NCBI RefSeq assembly: GCF_947623445.1 | Contig: NC_135240.1 | Location: 8,618,001 to 8,682,000 of the forward strand | DNA length: 64,000 bases | Source: Clavelina lepadiformis | Lineage: Eukaryota; Chordata; Ascidiacea; Aplousobranchia; Clavelinidae | Direction of reading: 5' to 3' | Shown: positions 11,340-23,522 of the stretch, one piece after another | How positions within the stretch are numbered: position 1 is the first letter of the stretch | How the letters are laid out: every line of letters starts with the position of its first letter | The notes under the pieces: generated by a model | The model's database searches: none | What the model saw: the letters and a program-made list of their open reading frames with translations, nothing else | What the model was told of the DNA's origin: nothing | Program-made: the position numbers and the translations under genes

Positions 11340-12960
11340 ATTGATAAAACTTTATATACAAAAAAGAACTAAGCTGATAATCGTAATGTAAAGTGAGGTA
11401 AAGTAATGAACAAAAATCGAAAACGCAAGAGTATAAAAAGAAAAGTAATCACCGAAGGAATGAAAATTAATGAAGAAAACGAGAACTTTGCAGGAAAATG
11501 TTCAAAGCCTGTCGTTTGTCGCCACAAATCTACACATAAAATAATTAATTGTTGTCCACAGGTCGTAGATTATACCTAAATGTTCTTGTGTTTATTCGCT
11601 GTGTACACTTTCAGCATTATATTTATAATAGTTCTCCTACTATTACTTCTATCTACTACTGTGCAATATTGCAGTATCTTACTTGGTGCGTAAAAATAGC
11701 CAAGATTATGTTTACCTGGTTCACATGGTGTATGTATTATGGATGTAACGCACATGCGGAATAGTTAATAGAAAAACCACTTTTTATAACATTTAAGTTA
11801 TTCAGAGAAAGTTCAGCAAATCCCTTTCTGCTGTCACGCCAGTATGCGGATAATCAGATTCACGCTTAACTATAAGGAGATTGTGAATTTTGTTATATTA
11901 TTGGGTTTATTTAGAGATGTGCAAGGGTAGATAGATAATGCTAAGTTTTATTGTAGTTTAGTAAGTCGTCTACTAGTTTTGTCCTTAGAAATGCCCGAAT
12001 GGAAACCAAAGAGTTTAAAAGCTCTGACGAACGTTCCATCGTAAGCTTAGTTGTGCCATAAATATGAATGTATAAGAATCTGGAATGTAAAAAATGAGTT
12101 ATATGGTGTATAGGTCAGCATTTGTCTAACTAGGGTGCGTGAATCCTTTTGAGTCCATTCCATGGGGTTCGTCAGACTTTTCTAAAAGTCAAAGGTTGAG
12201 TTCTTATGTTAAGATAAAAAGTACAACGTATAAACTCCCATATGGTGCAGTACAAATTAAAAGTCGATTCTCGAGTTGAGGAAGCTCTTAGTCTGTGCTA
12301 TTGTATTTAGCTTGGAGAATATTTTATCTCGTTACCTCAAGCTGTTAATGCTTAACTATACGTCACCAATTGAAATCATGTATATTAAAAGAAAGTTTGA
12401 GTTGGAAAATGTATAGTAACTTGACCTTTGGTTTCACGATCGGTGTTCGTTGCCTTGGTGAAAGGAATGCGTCAGGATGACTAACTGTATATTCCACCGG
12501 CACATTCTTGCTACCAAAGTGATGCCCCAAGGTGACGCCGTCTCTATTGTTGTTGCAGCAGAGTAGCTTACTTTGATCGAGCTCGAACGCTTAATCACCT
12601 CCTCTATCGTTATCTTTCTGTTTATCTCCTGAGTGCCCTACTCAAGATCCTAAACGCCTACGCCCGCGGCAAACTCAGAATTTAACCTTCCTCCTCATGT
12701 TGCAGGCTGAGTTCGGACGCGAAAAATGAACCATTAGCTAGGTCAGTTTTATCACTCTTAAGATCCAGAAGTTTGACGAAAGATCGTCGCTGTATTTTTA
12801 TTAAAACATTTTTATTAAAAAATACTGCTACTTACAATATAGTATGACGTCGCGGCCTTGCCTGCAAGCTGCTACGTTTTCTCTCGGACTGGCGCATGGT
12901 CTGAGTGACCATGGAGAATGGAACCGGAGCCTTACCTTCACTACCGGTCACGATCAACGA
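11340..12960. other. Intergenic stretch, no recognised gene; GC-richer block at its end
   Basis: No convincing coding frame in 11,340-12,420. From about 12,420 to 12,960 the base composition shifts to clearly higher G+C than the surroundings, with several CG dinucleotides, but no open frame, terminal repeat or RNA fold could be assigned. It could be an unclassified repeat or a regulatory region. Confidence 0.4.
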
Positions 12961-12966
12961 AACAGG

Positions 12967-13203
12967 TTAAGAATATTTTGGTTCTGGTGTTCGGTTGTAT
13001 AATTGGAAATTCTGATTGACTGGCAGTGGAAGTTTTACTATAGCAAATGTGTGGATACGTTTTTCATAGGTAATATGTACAACTTCTTCGGGCAAGTTAC
13101 TGTACAAATTATTTGCATTATACAATTTTCTGGCAAGTGGTAACCACAACGAAACACATTTTTGACGAGTTTCTTTACGGATAACTAACATAAAGGATTC
13201 CAT
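12967..13203 (-). other. Open frame downstream of TRPM copy B, possible extra 3' exon
   Basis: A 78-codon open frame on the same strand, immediately after the copy B stop codon at 13,248. It includes ARKLYNANNLYSNLPEEV and ends RTPEPKYS. It has protein-like composition, and an acceptor-like sequence (ttatgttag) lies just inside its start. It might be an alternative last exon of the channel, or the remnant of the linker that joins TRPM2-type channels to their NUDT9 domain, but I cannot show homology. No NUDIX box is present. Confidence 0.25.
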
Positions 13204-13247
13204 TCCAGTTTACAGTATCATGTCAGCAGTGTCAAAATCATCTTCGA

Positions 13248-16200
13248 TTATTTTCGAATAGTCGCTGTGCGTTCAAATTTTTCAAGCTTTGATGTTAGCT
13301 GAGAGAGCGTCAGCTCCATTGCTTCTTGTCTGCACAAATCATTCGGTAAGATACCTTATAGTCATGTTGTGGACATGCAAATGTAGGTGCCATATTCGCA
13401 AAAAAAACGAACGCCTATTGCTTCTCCGTTTTGGTAACAACGTTTTGATTTTTGATGACAAATTACCGTTTACTTAAATTCTTCAAAACTGCTTGGGAAC
13501 ATTGATTGTTTGCTTCTTCTTCCGTCATTTTTTCAACAACTTGACTTTCAAACTCGCGGCTAAGTTCAAGTTCTTGTGAAGTAATAGGTCTCTCTGTAAA
13601 CATTTTTATAACAGTAAAGCGAAAGCAATATTGTATTTACAGTACATTGGTTGGTGACAGAACCATGCTAACCTCAATAATATAGTAAAAGTAGCAGCAG
13701 AATAAAGTAGCAACTCAAATTTATTTGCAGAAGTTGGAGCATGCTCCTACAGGTGTTCCTACAAGATGGTGTAAACGTTAATCTTTGAAATGCTACCACA
13801 TTCTGTTTTTTTTTTGGTTTACCAACAACTTATCCTTTATTTGTTTTGTGTTATCAGTCAACACTGTGTAGCACTTGGCTTGTCTTGGCAGCTGAATTAG
13901 AAACAATTTCTTCTGCGAGAAGCCAAATTCGTGAATCGATTCATTATAGCAGCCAGTCACTTTTTAATATTTTTGTTATGTGACGACACTATACGTGCTC
14001 GAAGAAAAACAAATAGATTTTGGAAAGAGTTTTACTTTAATCCCAAAATGAAAGAACTGACCGATATACTTATTGTACAGGCGGACAAAGTTACTTACTG
14101 AAATGACTTTTTGTGTGATTCCTCTTTTTCACAATGGCATATATCAAGCGATATAAGTGGATGAACATGATTAGCGGCGAAGCTAGAAAGGGGCGCTCAG
14201 CAAATTCGCGTATCAAAGCGTATCGGAAGTAACTCCATATTACATAGGTTTGCTCCTGAATATTTTCGAAGGTGTAACTGCCAGAACAAGTATGATACAT
14301 TAGTTTCATGCAAGCTCTCGTAATATTTCTGTGACACAGACACATACCAAAGTATACAGAAACTTGCCTGAACATTGCAATGAGTAGATTAATCATGAGA
14401 ATGGTGGTAAACATGACGTACAAACCCGTAAAGGCCGAAAGCATAAATCCACGCAAATCTAAAAACCAAGAATTAAACGGTTTGATCTAAACAAGGGTCC
14501 CCAGCTCTTTTGAACCAAGAGTCGCATAAACAGAAGGATCAGTGGCGGCGGACTAAAAACAAAAAATATTTCTGTCGAAAACACGGTGCATAAAACAGGA
14601 AACGTACCATTCTGTGGTTCTGATGCATCTCCAATACCTTCACCTAATAGTTGCCAAAAAGGCTCCCGTAAAATTTGGTTGATTATCGAAGTAATAACTG
14701 CACTTGCATTTGCGCCGTATTTTGTTGTCATGGCCGTATTTTCATAACTGCAAAAAAAACGAAGACGTTTTGGTCAATTTAATTTTCTTATATTTTCATT
14801 TATGAATTAAGAAAATTAGTTTCTTTTTAGTGGCATAAGTTTCGAGTAAAAAAAATTCTTACAACTCAGCCAGGGAAAGTATCACTGGATGCATTTCTTT
14901 CTTACCTAAGCTCTTTGTAACTTTGCCTGATGGCATGCTTTATTATTCCGTAAGTGAGAAAAACAATTCCCAACACTGATACAAAAGCCCCAACATCACT
15001 TAACTGCAACAAAAGATGTCCATAAATGTTTATATTGAACGCGTATTTGGATTTCAGCACTGTTTTTGAGCAATGCAAATTTAGATAAATATGCATGGCT
15101 TTTCAAAAGTCAATTTTTGTCCGAAGAGATGAACACAGTTCTGTCAGCTTAAGACATGTGTAGTCTTTACCATTTTTCGAATTGTATAAAGCAACGGTCC
15201 CAGTAACTTTGACACGAAGTAGGTTTGTAAGACTCGAAGAAACAAGCAAGCAATGCTTGCACACATCATGACCTTTGAGGCATACCATACGTCCTTTGAT
15301 GGAATTTCTTGCGATATCAGGAGACCTAAACCTTCAAAAAGATTTTTTGTTTCAGAAGTTATACTAATGTTCATTGCTATTAATGATTTGTTGTTAACAA
15401 TACATGCCTTTTGAAACATCACTGTTAGGATAAAGAGTAACGCCTCCGCAAAATAACCAAATTATAAATATTTTCAGTTACCTATAAAGTACGTTGCCAA
15501 CATAACAACGTCGCAAACGTTCCAGCCGTCCTTTAGATAGAGTGTTAATTTCTTGCCGACACCTCTGCCTTCATTAACTGCAAGCTAAATAAAAAGGCAC
15601 GTCATATATCGTTATAACTTTTTGTGAAGCTTCAAAATCATAAAAATGTGGGTATAGCCATTTACGGCTTACAATTTATTTCGATATTCAAAGATTGTTA
15701 CGAAAGATTTTGTTTAGCCCTACCTGGCGAACTTCATCAAAGAAATTTCCTAACATGTACCAAAGTATCCAGTATAAATGTAAAGACTTAATTCGACCAA
15801 AATCCAATTCAGTTACGCTCCAGCTCATCAAGATTATCGAAAGAACCAGAAATATCTGCTCAGGTGGTAGTGTTTTAAAAAAAGATGTTTGAATGCCCAC
15901 GAAATTTACTTAGTTTTCACTTGGTATATGGATACCAATAATGTTAATTAAAATGAAGATTACCGTGTGATAAATGAATGTGATTTTTGGCGAATTGCAG
16001 AAGTTGTACATATCCCGGAAAGACGAAACTAGTTTCGTTTTCCAGTCGATACTTTCTCTCAGTTTACTTGTTAGCGACTGAAACGGCAGAAGTTGCGGTT
16101 CCAAACTTATAGCGTCTTTGACAAGATTTGAAAGATTAAACTTGTTATATAAAAATAATATGCTTACAGCTGTTAATGATTGGTGTACTAGGTTTGTATT

Positions 16201-19200
16201 TGATATCAGAAAATCTTAAATAACATTAAACAATTGTTAAATATTTTGAATTTGTCGTGCGAAAATATTAAACAGTATACAGATTAACCTAACTTATGTG
16301 CAAAAAGGCATGTTTTTATGACCCAGCTGTTTGTAAGTTATGCAATATGATCGTAGCCTATAGCTGATATTTAAATATTATTGTATCAGCAAACTATGAA
16401 ATCGGGATTTTATAAGATAAAATAGAAATTTGATTCATAGGTCAGTGTTTTTAAATTACTAGCAAAAAGTACTGTTTTATTACCTAATTGTTGACTGGTC
16501 CTGGCCGCATTGGAAAATGTAGGCTGATATATCTAGAGAGGGTTTACATATTGTGGGTCATAGTTAATTTTAGCACATATTTTAAATGAACAAAGTATTA
16601 ACTTCCTGTATTTGAAAAAAATTATTTCTGTAAACACAATTGACTTTCACCGCTGTGCAGTTTTTTTACCGGTTTCCTGGTTACTTATAGGCCTACAGTT
16701 AAGGTACTTTTTTTGCGGTTGAGGTTGATTACATATATGAACGATATTTTCAAACATATGACATTACGAGATTAAAAAAACCAAACATAGTTATTCAAAA
16801 ATGACTGATTTCACTATATCAATCGATGAGGAGTTGTTCTCCCTTGCGCTATCGGCCCATATACCGATTAATCGACTGCCGATATTTAAGCTTCAATTCA
16901 GTCAGTTTGTAAGGAAAATATTGAGAATATATATATTTTATCAATTTTTATAATGGCCGATTAATAAACCCAATTTATCAATAAATAATCAATTGGTCAT
17001 TTCAAATATTACTCGCCAATTAATAACAGATAACGACACCAATTAACTGGAAATAAGGCGATTATGCCAGTTACCAGTTTTCTGATATATAATAATTAAT
17101 TGAATCTGTTCTAATTTTTACATTTTATTTCTTTTTTTTACAAATTAGTTGGAATTTATTTGATTTTTCATTGGCCATGATCCTTAACTAATATAAATTT
17201 GTATAAGTTTTTTGAATTGTTTTAAAATTTAGGCTAGTTAAATTTGTAATAGTTTGTTTGAAATGTTGTTAGGTACCTTTTCAAATTCAAGCAATTTGAG
17301 AAGTATAGGCTAACACACTCAACCTGCGAATGAGTAACCACGGAAACGGTAACCAACTTCACGTTTTGGATAAATAACCACAAAAACAGTTACCACATTC
17401 ACAGAGGTTTCACTTGCCTGGCTACTAAAACACGTGAATTCCGAAGGTTCCTTCACTACTTCTAAGACTGGTATCAGGGGAGGGATGCATGCCGCTAGCA
17501 CAACCTAAAAATATATTTTGGTGAAATATATAAGCGATGACGCATTGCAGTGTTAGGCCTACATTTTGAACGAAGGTAAGGTTTAAATGCAAGTACTTTA
17601 TAAGCTATGTATTCGTATTGTTTAAATTACCAGCACACTAGGTTTATCTGCAGACACGTGACCGTTCCATATGAGATCAAGACAGGTATGAACAGGATTT
17701 TGCGAAATAAAATGAGCTAGAAATCCGGTGTGTGCCAGAGTCAGACAGGAACATCCGCCCAAATGCTGCATACCGACAGTAGGTTAATAACATTATCAAG
17801 TTTTTCGTCGTTGTTTAAGATTATATGCAGAATACAGTTTTTAAACGCAAAAGGTTAACTCACAGGAAGCCTGGCCATAAGTTGAGATAACGTGGCTTCT
17901 TCGCTGCTTTTGTAGGAATGTTGCAAGACTTGAATTGCCTTTTCTTCCCATGCCCTTCAATGTAATCACGAAAGTATAACTACACGAAAGTGTAACTACT
18001 ATAGGGTGCTGATTTTCAGTAGTTCATATGTAGATATAGCAGTACGATGCCTAATAACTTTTACAGTTAAATTGAAAATCTTCAAGTAGCCTACAGTAAA
18101 CGCACTTCGAATAGGATTTCAAATTCTCTGCAAGTATGGAATGTTTAGCTGTATCCTTTAATTGATTGGAAGCGTTCCTGTAAATTGTGCTTGCGCAGAG
18201 GGCAGTAGCTAAGGAAAAAATGATTTAAAGATTATTTGTTTCCCTTACTTTTAGCCTATACATTTACCTAACTATAGTTAGTTAGTCGGCTTCAGCTAGT
18301 CGTTTGTCAAATGGTTTGTCTGTGCCCAATTCCTTCTCAAAGAAGATTACCTATATATTCATTTCCGTGCTTCCAAATAACTTGAGCCAATTCATCTCGC
18401 CCGGTGAAGATGCACCAAAAGAATAAGTCACGCTCTGGGTGCTGCACTGTAACAGTGTTGTCAATAGCGTTGCTGATTTCTATGAAATCAGCTGATCTTC
18501 TTACGTTCTCTAAAATCAGTTATGCATGTGGGATAACGATGGCCCACTAAAAGGCATAACTGAAACATCTTGGCGCTCAAAGTTTACTGGAGTTGACTCA
18601 CCACCATCCGGTTCGTATACGTAGTCCAAGTCAGTGTAAAGCTTTCTGCACTCATGGCCAGTAAACTGCTTGATAATGCGACCAATTTCCCGAAGCAAGT
18701 TCTTCATTTCAATTTTCCGTTCCTTGATGATGCTTTTCACGAAATATGACATGGACGAAACATTTTTGGATAACATTACGTCCTGAAGATATATGCAAAG
18801 TTCCTTTATGTGTTCTTGGGTAACATGTTTGATGTCACTTTCTAATAGAAAACTAAAGTAGAAATGTTTCCGAGCCTAAATGCCTGCCTGATGGTAAAGT
18901 GTACGAAGCATCCTCACAGTCAATGTTGCATATATGTTAATTCCAAGATTATGCAGTATCTCAAGAAATTCAGTGCGACTCAGAAACAGCGCCATCAGCA
19001 AGCATGTTGGTAGAAAAGTTCTGTCACGCTATATGCAAAAAAATTAAGTGATTCATTGTCGTGGGTGATATGTGCGAATCTTAAAATTTTAATTTATAAA
19101 CATTAAAACTGTTAGATTGGAACCGGATAAACGTACATTCGGATTTTTCAACGAGAATTCTTTCCTTATGATGTCCATGTGACCCCACATGAGACCAAGT

Positions 19201-21030
19201 CGGATTGTTGTCCGGGTAGAGTGACGGTTTGCTGGGAAAATATGCGATTCTCTTAACAACGACTTCTGCCCATTCATTACGCTCAGTAAAAGTGTTTTAA
19301 GATGATTAATTTCCAACATATTAAAGTGTATAAAGTGCATCTAAACTTACATTTGACGACGGCGTTTATGATTCCTGATTCCAGAGTTTGAGATTCCGAA
19401 CTCGGAAATAAACCAATTGGCTAGAATTATTAACATTTAGGTGTGTCATGTTCTGAAACCTTTTCAGAGTCAAATTGTTTTAAATAACTTAAATCAAAAC
19501 CAGCCTAACTGATGTACCTTGTCCACAGAGTTTTTGAAAAACTGTTCGACCCTTTTCTGGTCTTTGCCGCTTTCGTACCACCCAAGTATTGATTGAAGTT
19601 GTTCACGTATGTCACTTCTGCACCAAATGTTAGCCCTGTCCATAGACGTGGAAGTGCTGAATGTTCTACAAGGTATCATTGCGTTAACCAAAGTTTAAGC
19701 CTTATTCAGGATGGTTGTTTAAAATTATTATCATTAAATTACCGTGATCGTTGAGTCATTGGCTGCATCCAAGGCCCTTTAACGTTTTCTAGCAATAAGT
19801 AAACGTCGGCTGCTGTGATGTTTACCACGACCGGATGATCCATTTCGGTGCATTTCACGACATGAAGTAATTCTTCTGGACTATCTGATGTAAGCTGACC
19901 CACAACCGGTATCTCAACAACTGTAAAATAAGCAGTTTTTTTCATATAATTCCTCAACAGTTTCCGAGGTCAGAGCTCCTAGATTATCACAACAATTATT
20001 TTTGTACATTTGGTGTCGGTTGAATCAAATTCGATTGGGGTTGATCCAATGTGTTCAAGGAGATTTATACGAAAAATTTCCACTTGATCTGGATCGCCTT
20101 CGACGAAGATGAAATGTGTGTGATGACTATCAAGTAATTTCTTGTCAGAAACGACTGCAGGCGCGTATACCGCCGGAAAGGAGCCCTGGGTTAAAAAAGA
20201 TTTTTGCACAAACCAGTCTTATCCACGAGAAAATAGGTTTGTACCTGAAATGACTCTGAGTTGTACAGGTTGTCGCTGCCTTCAAAACTATTTGCTTGAA
20301 CTATGGCTATGATGCTAGCATCGCCGAAGTTGGTTAGAGGCGAAGAGCCATTTGTAAAAATCCATGAATTGTTTGTTGTATTCGTCCATTGGGGGTCGTG
20401 TCCTATAAACTCTCCGGTTGTGGATATGATTACTTGGGGAATTGTGAGGTTCCAGTGCCGGGTAAAAAGTGTCCATATCACCTGTGGGTTAGTGTTCGAC
20501 GACGCTGTAATGTACTGAAAACACATATCACACAATTATATGACTAGTATATAAATATATGACTAAAACGTAAAAGCCAAAGAAAATGGTTTTCAAGCAA
20601 ATTTGCACTTAAGGTTTATATAAGTGTCGGCTAATTTTTTTTCGCTTTAATTTGATGTAGGCTACTGTACGCTATATATGTTTACTTATGGAATGGCTTG
20701 TTCATAATGTACTGTACATTCTATCACTAAATTTTATAGACTTACTGGAGCATATGTGGGCTTTCTGCCTATCTCATGGAAAAGTATCTCACCATAAAAG
20801 TTCTTATTGAGATCGTTTGATTTTCTGACGAAATTGCAAAATTGTTGCTAAAGTGATAAAAGAAAACCGTTTTGAGTTTTGTTCGGTAAATAAGTATAAA
20901 TTTTCATGTAGGTACTTATCACAAATGTAAACTTTAATCTTCTACAATTATGTTAAACTGACCAATCTTGCACCTTTTTTTTAGAACTGCGTTCATTTCT
21001 TTGGACGAAAATCGACTTTCGAAAAGCCAT
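13248..21030 (-). CDS. TRPM-type cation channel, copy B (complete)
   Basis: Complete melastatin-family TRP channel gene of about 26 short exons. Start at 21,030 (MAFRKSIFVQRNER), parallel to copy A. In order: TRPM homology region (20,850-19,740); helical repeats (19,670-17,640; PERDLFFWCIFTGRDELA near 18,430); S1 16,130-15,955; S2 15,900-15,725; S3 15,590-15,482; S4 15,330-15,163; S5 about 15,010-14,905; pore exon 14,745-14,610 (INQILREPFWQLLGEG); S6 14,458-14,368 (TTILMINLLIAMF); TRP box 14,290-14,099 (WSYFRYALIREFAERPFLAS); and two tail exons (13,600-13,488; about 13,330-13,248) ending in a short coiled coil, SQLTSKLEKFERTATIRK. GC donors (AG|GCAAGT) follow S6 and the exon near 17,420. No NUDT9 or kinase domain follows the coiled coil. 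The last acceptor (ACAAG) is weaker than a neighbouring one, which would give an early stop. Probably a TRPM2/8-like plasma-membrane channel; the stimulus is unknown. Confidence 0.88.
15079..15151 (+). repeat. Inverted fragment of TRPM exon 1 inside an intron of copy B
   Basis: On the plus strand, 15,095 onward reads atggcttttcaaaagtcaat and continues to about 15,151. It nearly equals the first coding exon of copy A (minus strand, 9,818-9,765) and includes roughly 15 bp of sequence upstream of the start codon. It is closer to copy A than to copy B exon 1. It lies in the S4-S5 intron of copy B in the opposite orientation, just after the donor of the S4 exon. It ends before the exon 1 donor, so it is a DNA-level fragment and not a spliced copy. 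Confidence 0.85.
16600..17400. repeat. Intron-specific AT-rich insertion in TRPM copy B
   Basis: The matching intron in copy A (about 3,540-3,625) is under 100 bp, whereas copy B carries about 800 bp here. It contains repeated ccgattaa-type motifs (16,860-16,885, reverse near 16,953) and two tandem copies of a roughly 45-bp unit near 17,325-17,400 (gtaaccacggaaacggtaac against ataaccacaaaaacagttac). It resembles the debris of a DNA transposon, but no full terminus was found. Confidence 0.5.
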
Positions 21031-23522
21031 GCTTATTTATCTGACTTCTGTTTTAGCTCATGCGCTGTCTTCAATCTTTTTGTTCAAATTTTTTAAGGAA
21101 AAAGTCTTTTTATGCCAACAACATTTAACGCCGTGATATGATGCTGTTTCTCGTCTAGCCTAACTTAGTAAACAACGTTTAAGATAAGCGTGACTATACT
21201 CTATTTTCTACTGCATCCAAAAATTAACACGACCCTGGTATGAACTAATACTCACTTAAACAAGAAACGCACTGGCCAAATAGAAGGTTTTGCATTGCAT
21301 CATCAATACATTGCAAAGGTGAATACAATAACTTTTTTTCGATTGCAGCGTCGGTTATTCAAACAAACTCGGATTTCTTGTTGGCGTATAGATAACACGT
21401 TCGGTTTTGGTATGAGATGTCTATATTCTAAATCACTAAACTGGTTTCGTAAGGTTTTTGGTTACACTTGTTAGATAGTGTGTTTACACGCACAGGAACG
21501 AAAATTTCTTTTTTTCGGAAAGAAATCTTATGACGATATCTTGCAATAACAGAGCGTTTTTGTTTTGTTATACTCGTCACGGAAATTTTAGTGATAAAAT
21601 CTAAACATGCCGTTAACGTAACGGTTTGTTAATGTTGCAAAATGGTCAGCGCTAACACAATATTGTACCGTATAATGAGGTTTAGGAAAGAAATACAGTG
21701 AATACTATTTTTGAACATAACGGGATATCAAAATCGAATAAGATTTTGTCTCATTTTTTTAAGGCCTCGTGTATTCTGTAGGTTGATGAAGGCATGACAA
21801 TATGTTACTGACGGCAGGTTGCTCGTTTATTGTTGAATTACACAAATTGCGGGTGTAGGTATTATTTCTGAACATTTTCTGGACATTTTCGGTTTTCCTA
21901 TTACACAAATTTTGCTGGAGCCAATGTTCCAAGACCCGTTGAGCAATCAGCTAAGTATATGCGATTTGAAAAAGAGTATCTTCAAATTTCAGATGCCTTG
22001 TCTTAGATTACGCTATGTTGGCATGCGTATGTCCTTTCGTTGAGTTTTCATTTCGTTTTCTTTAATACATTTCTTTCTTGTTAAACTTTGAAGTTTGATA
22101 AAGTGAATGCGTTTAATGTTTTGAATGTATTTTTTTGCCACTGTTCAAATAAATTTAAAAAGTGGTTACAGTGAAGGAATTGAAAAACAAAACGCCTCAT
22201 AGCAAGAAAACATCTGAAAAGGCAAACACGTGAATTCACAACACCTTGGATTAAAACGTGTTGCGATTTAAACATGTAAAAAAGACACTTTTGTGGTGTT
22301 TAAATTTGGTGTAAAAAAGAATGAAAGTGTAGCAGTACGAATGCCCATATTAATTGTTGTAGTCAATTCGTCCTGTCAGTTTGCACAAGCACAAGAAAAT
22401 TTTATTGAAGGTTCATAGTACTTCATAGTCTAATTTGATTTCAGTCTAAAACAGTTTACCATAACTAGCTCGTCAAGACTCGGGTAGCCTTTCTACATTT
22501 TACGCTGACGTTTGTTTTTTCGATTCCGTTAGATATCGAAAGCTGCAAACATTAATCGTTGAATGATGACGTAGCCTAATCATTCAGAGAAAGATACTAC
22601 GAAACGGACAGCTAAATTTAGAGCTATTTTAATCAAGCATATCCATTGGTACCCAAGCGACAGCTTTTGCTGGTCACACTTTCGGTAGCCTAGAATACAC
22701 AACTATAATTTTATTTAAGATGGAATATATGACTTACCATACCCTGCAATGTATATACGCAGGGTCTTCGTTAAACTAATTCGCCACAGTGGTATTAACT
22801 ATATTTCAGCCTACCGACATACTCAAGCACGAATATGAGTTTGTGGCGAACAATGAGTAAGAAAGTTGCGAGGCATCCTATAGATACGCTCTTGAAAGCG
22901 TAGGGTGCTACTTAGAATCGACTTGACGAGATGAAGGAAAACGCTCAATGGCCGCAGGAGACAGAGCTAGCCCCTTCATCACCCCGAGATATTCTGACTC
23001 AAGTGAAAGTTCCGTGCTCTTCTCGGTCAGCACTGCATGTAGACCGACGTTGATACACTTATATTGAAGCGGAGTGAAGGAAACGGAATCAAATAAACTA
23101 AAGGAATCCTTGCACAAGACGCTCACGTTTATGTAGGCGAATAATATGATCGGCCTATCCACTGAATTATGCGATACTTGTAAAAAATGTGAAGAATGCG
23201 GGGTTTTAAAGGGAAGTGCCCAGCTGACACAAATGTGTAGCTATGGCATTAATCATCACAACCTTACTAAAATATTTCTGCATGAAATGGTCTTCAGTTT
23301 AAAACATCGTTTTATTGGATATCTTGGGTGAAAGATGGTTCAACACTTTCATTGCAGAGTTACAGGTTAATGCAATTACAAAAACAACAATTACAGTAGT
23401 TTTTTGCATCAGGTTGCTTTTTATTTTGATACTTTGCTTTCAAGCAAGAGCTTTCGGCTCTTGGTGCGTTTTATGCAATATAATTTGTCTTCGTTAACCA
23501 CACAGCTAATATTTTGGATAAG
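21031..23522. other. Intergenic: TRPM copy B upstream region and unassigned sequence
   Basis: The first 200 bp (to about 21,240) align with the region upstream of copy A (9,819-10,075), including a shared gtttctcgtct block near 21,140 and 9,970, so the duplication carried the proximal promoter. Beyond that I see only short chance frames and no recognised gene, although 22,908-23,500 is slightly richer in G+C. Confidence 0.6.

Noticed and set aside
12420-12960. Block considered as an inverted-repeat mobile element
   Set aside because: Similarity between its two ends is too weak and gapped to call termini, and no target duplication is visible.
15144-15422. Continuous 92-codon reading of the S4 exon through intron sequence
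   Set aside because: Only the S4-containing part is exon; the N-terminal extension reads into the neighbouring intron, as comparison with copy A shows.
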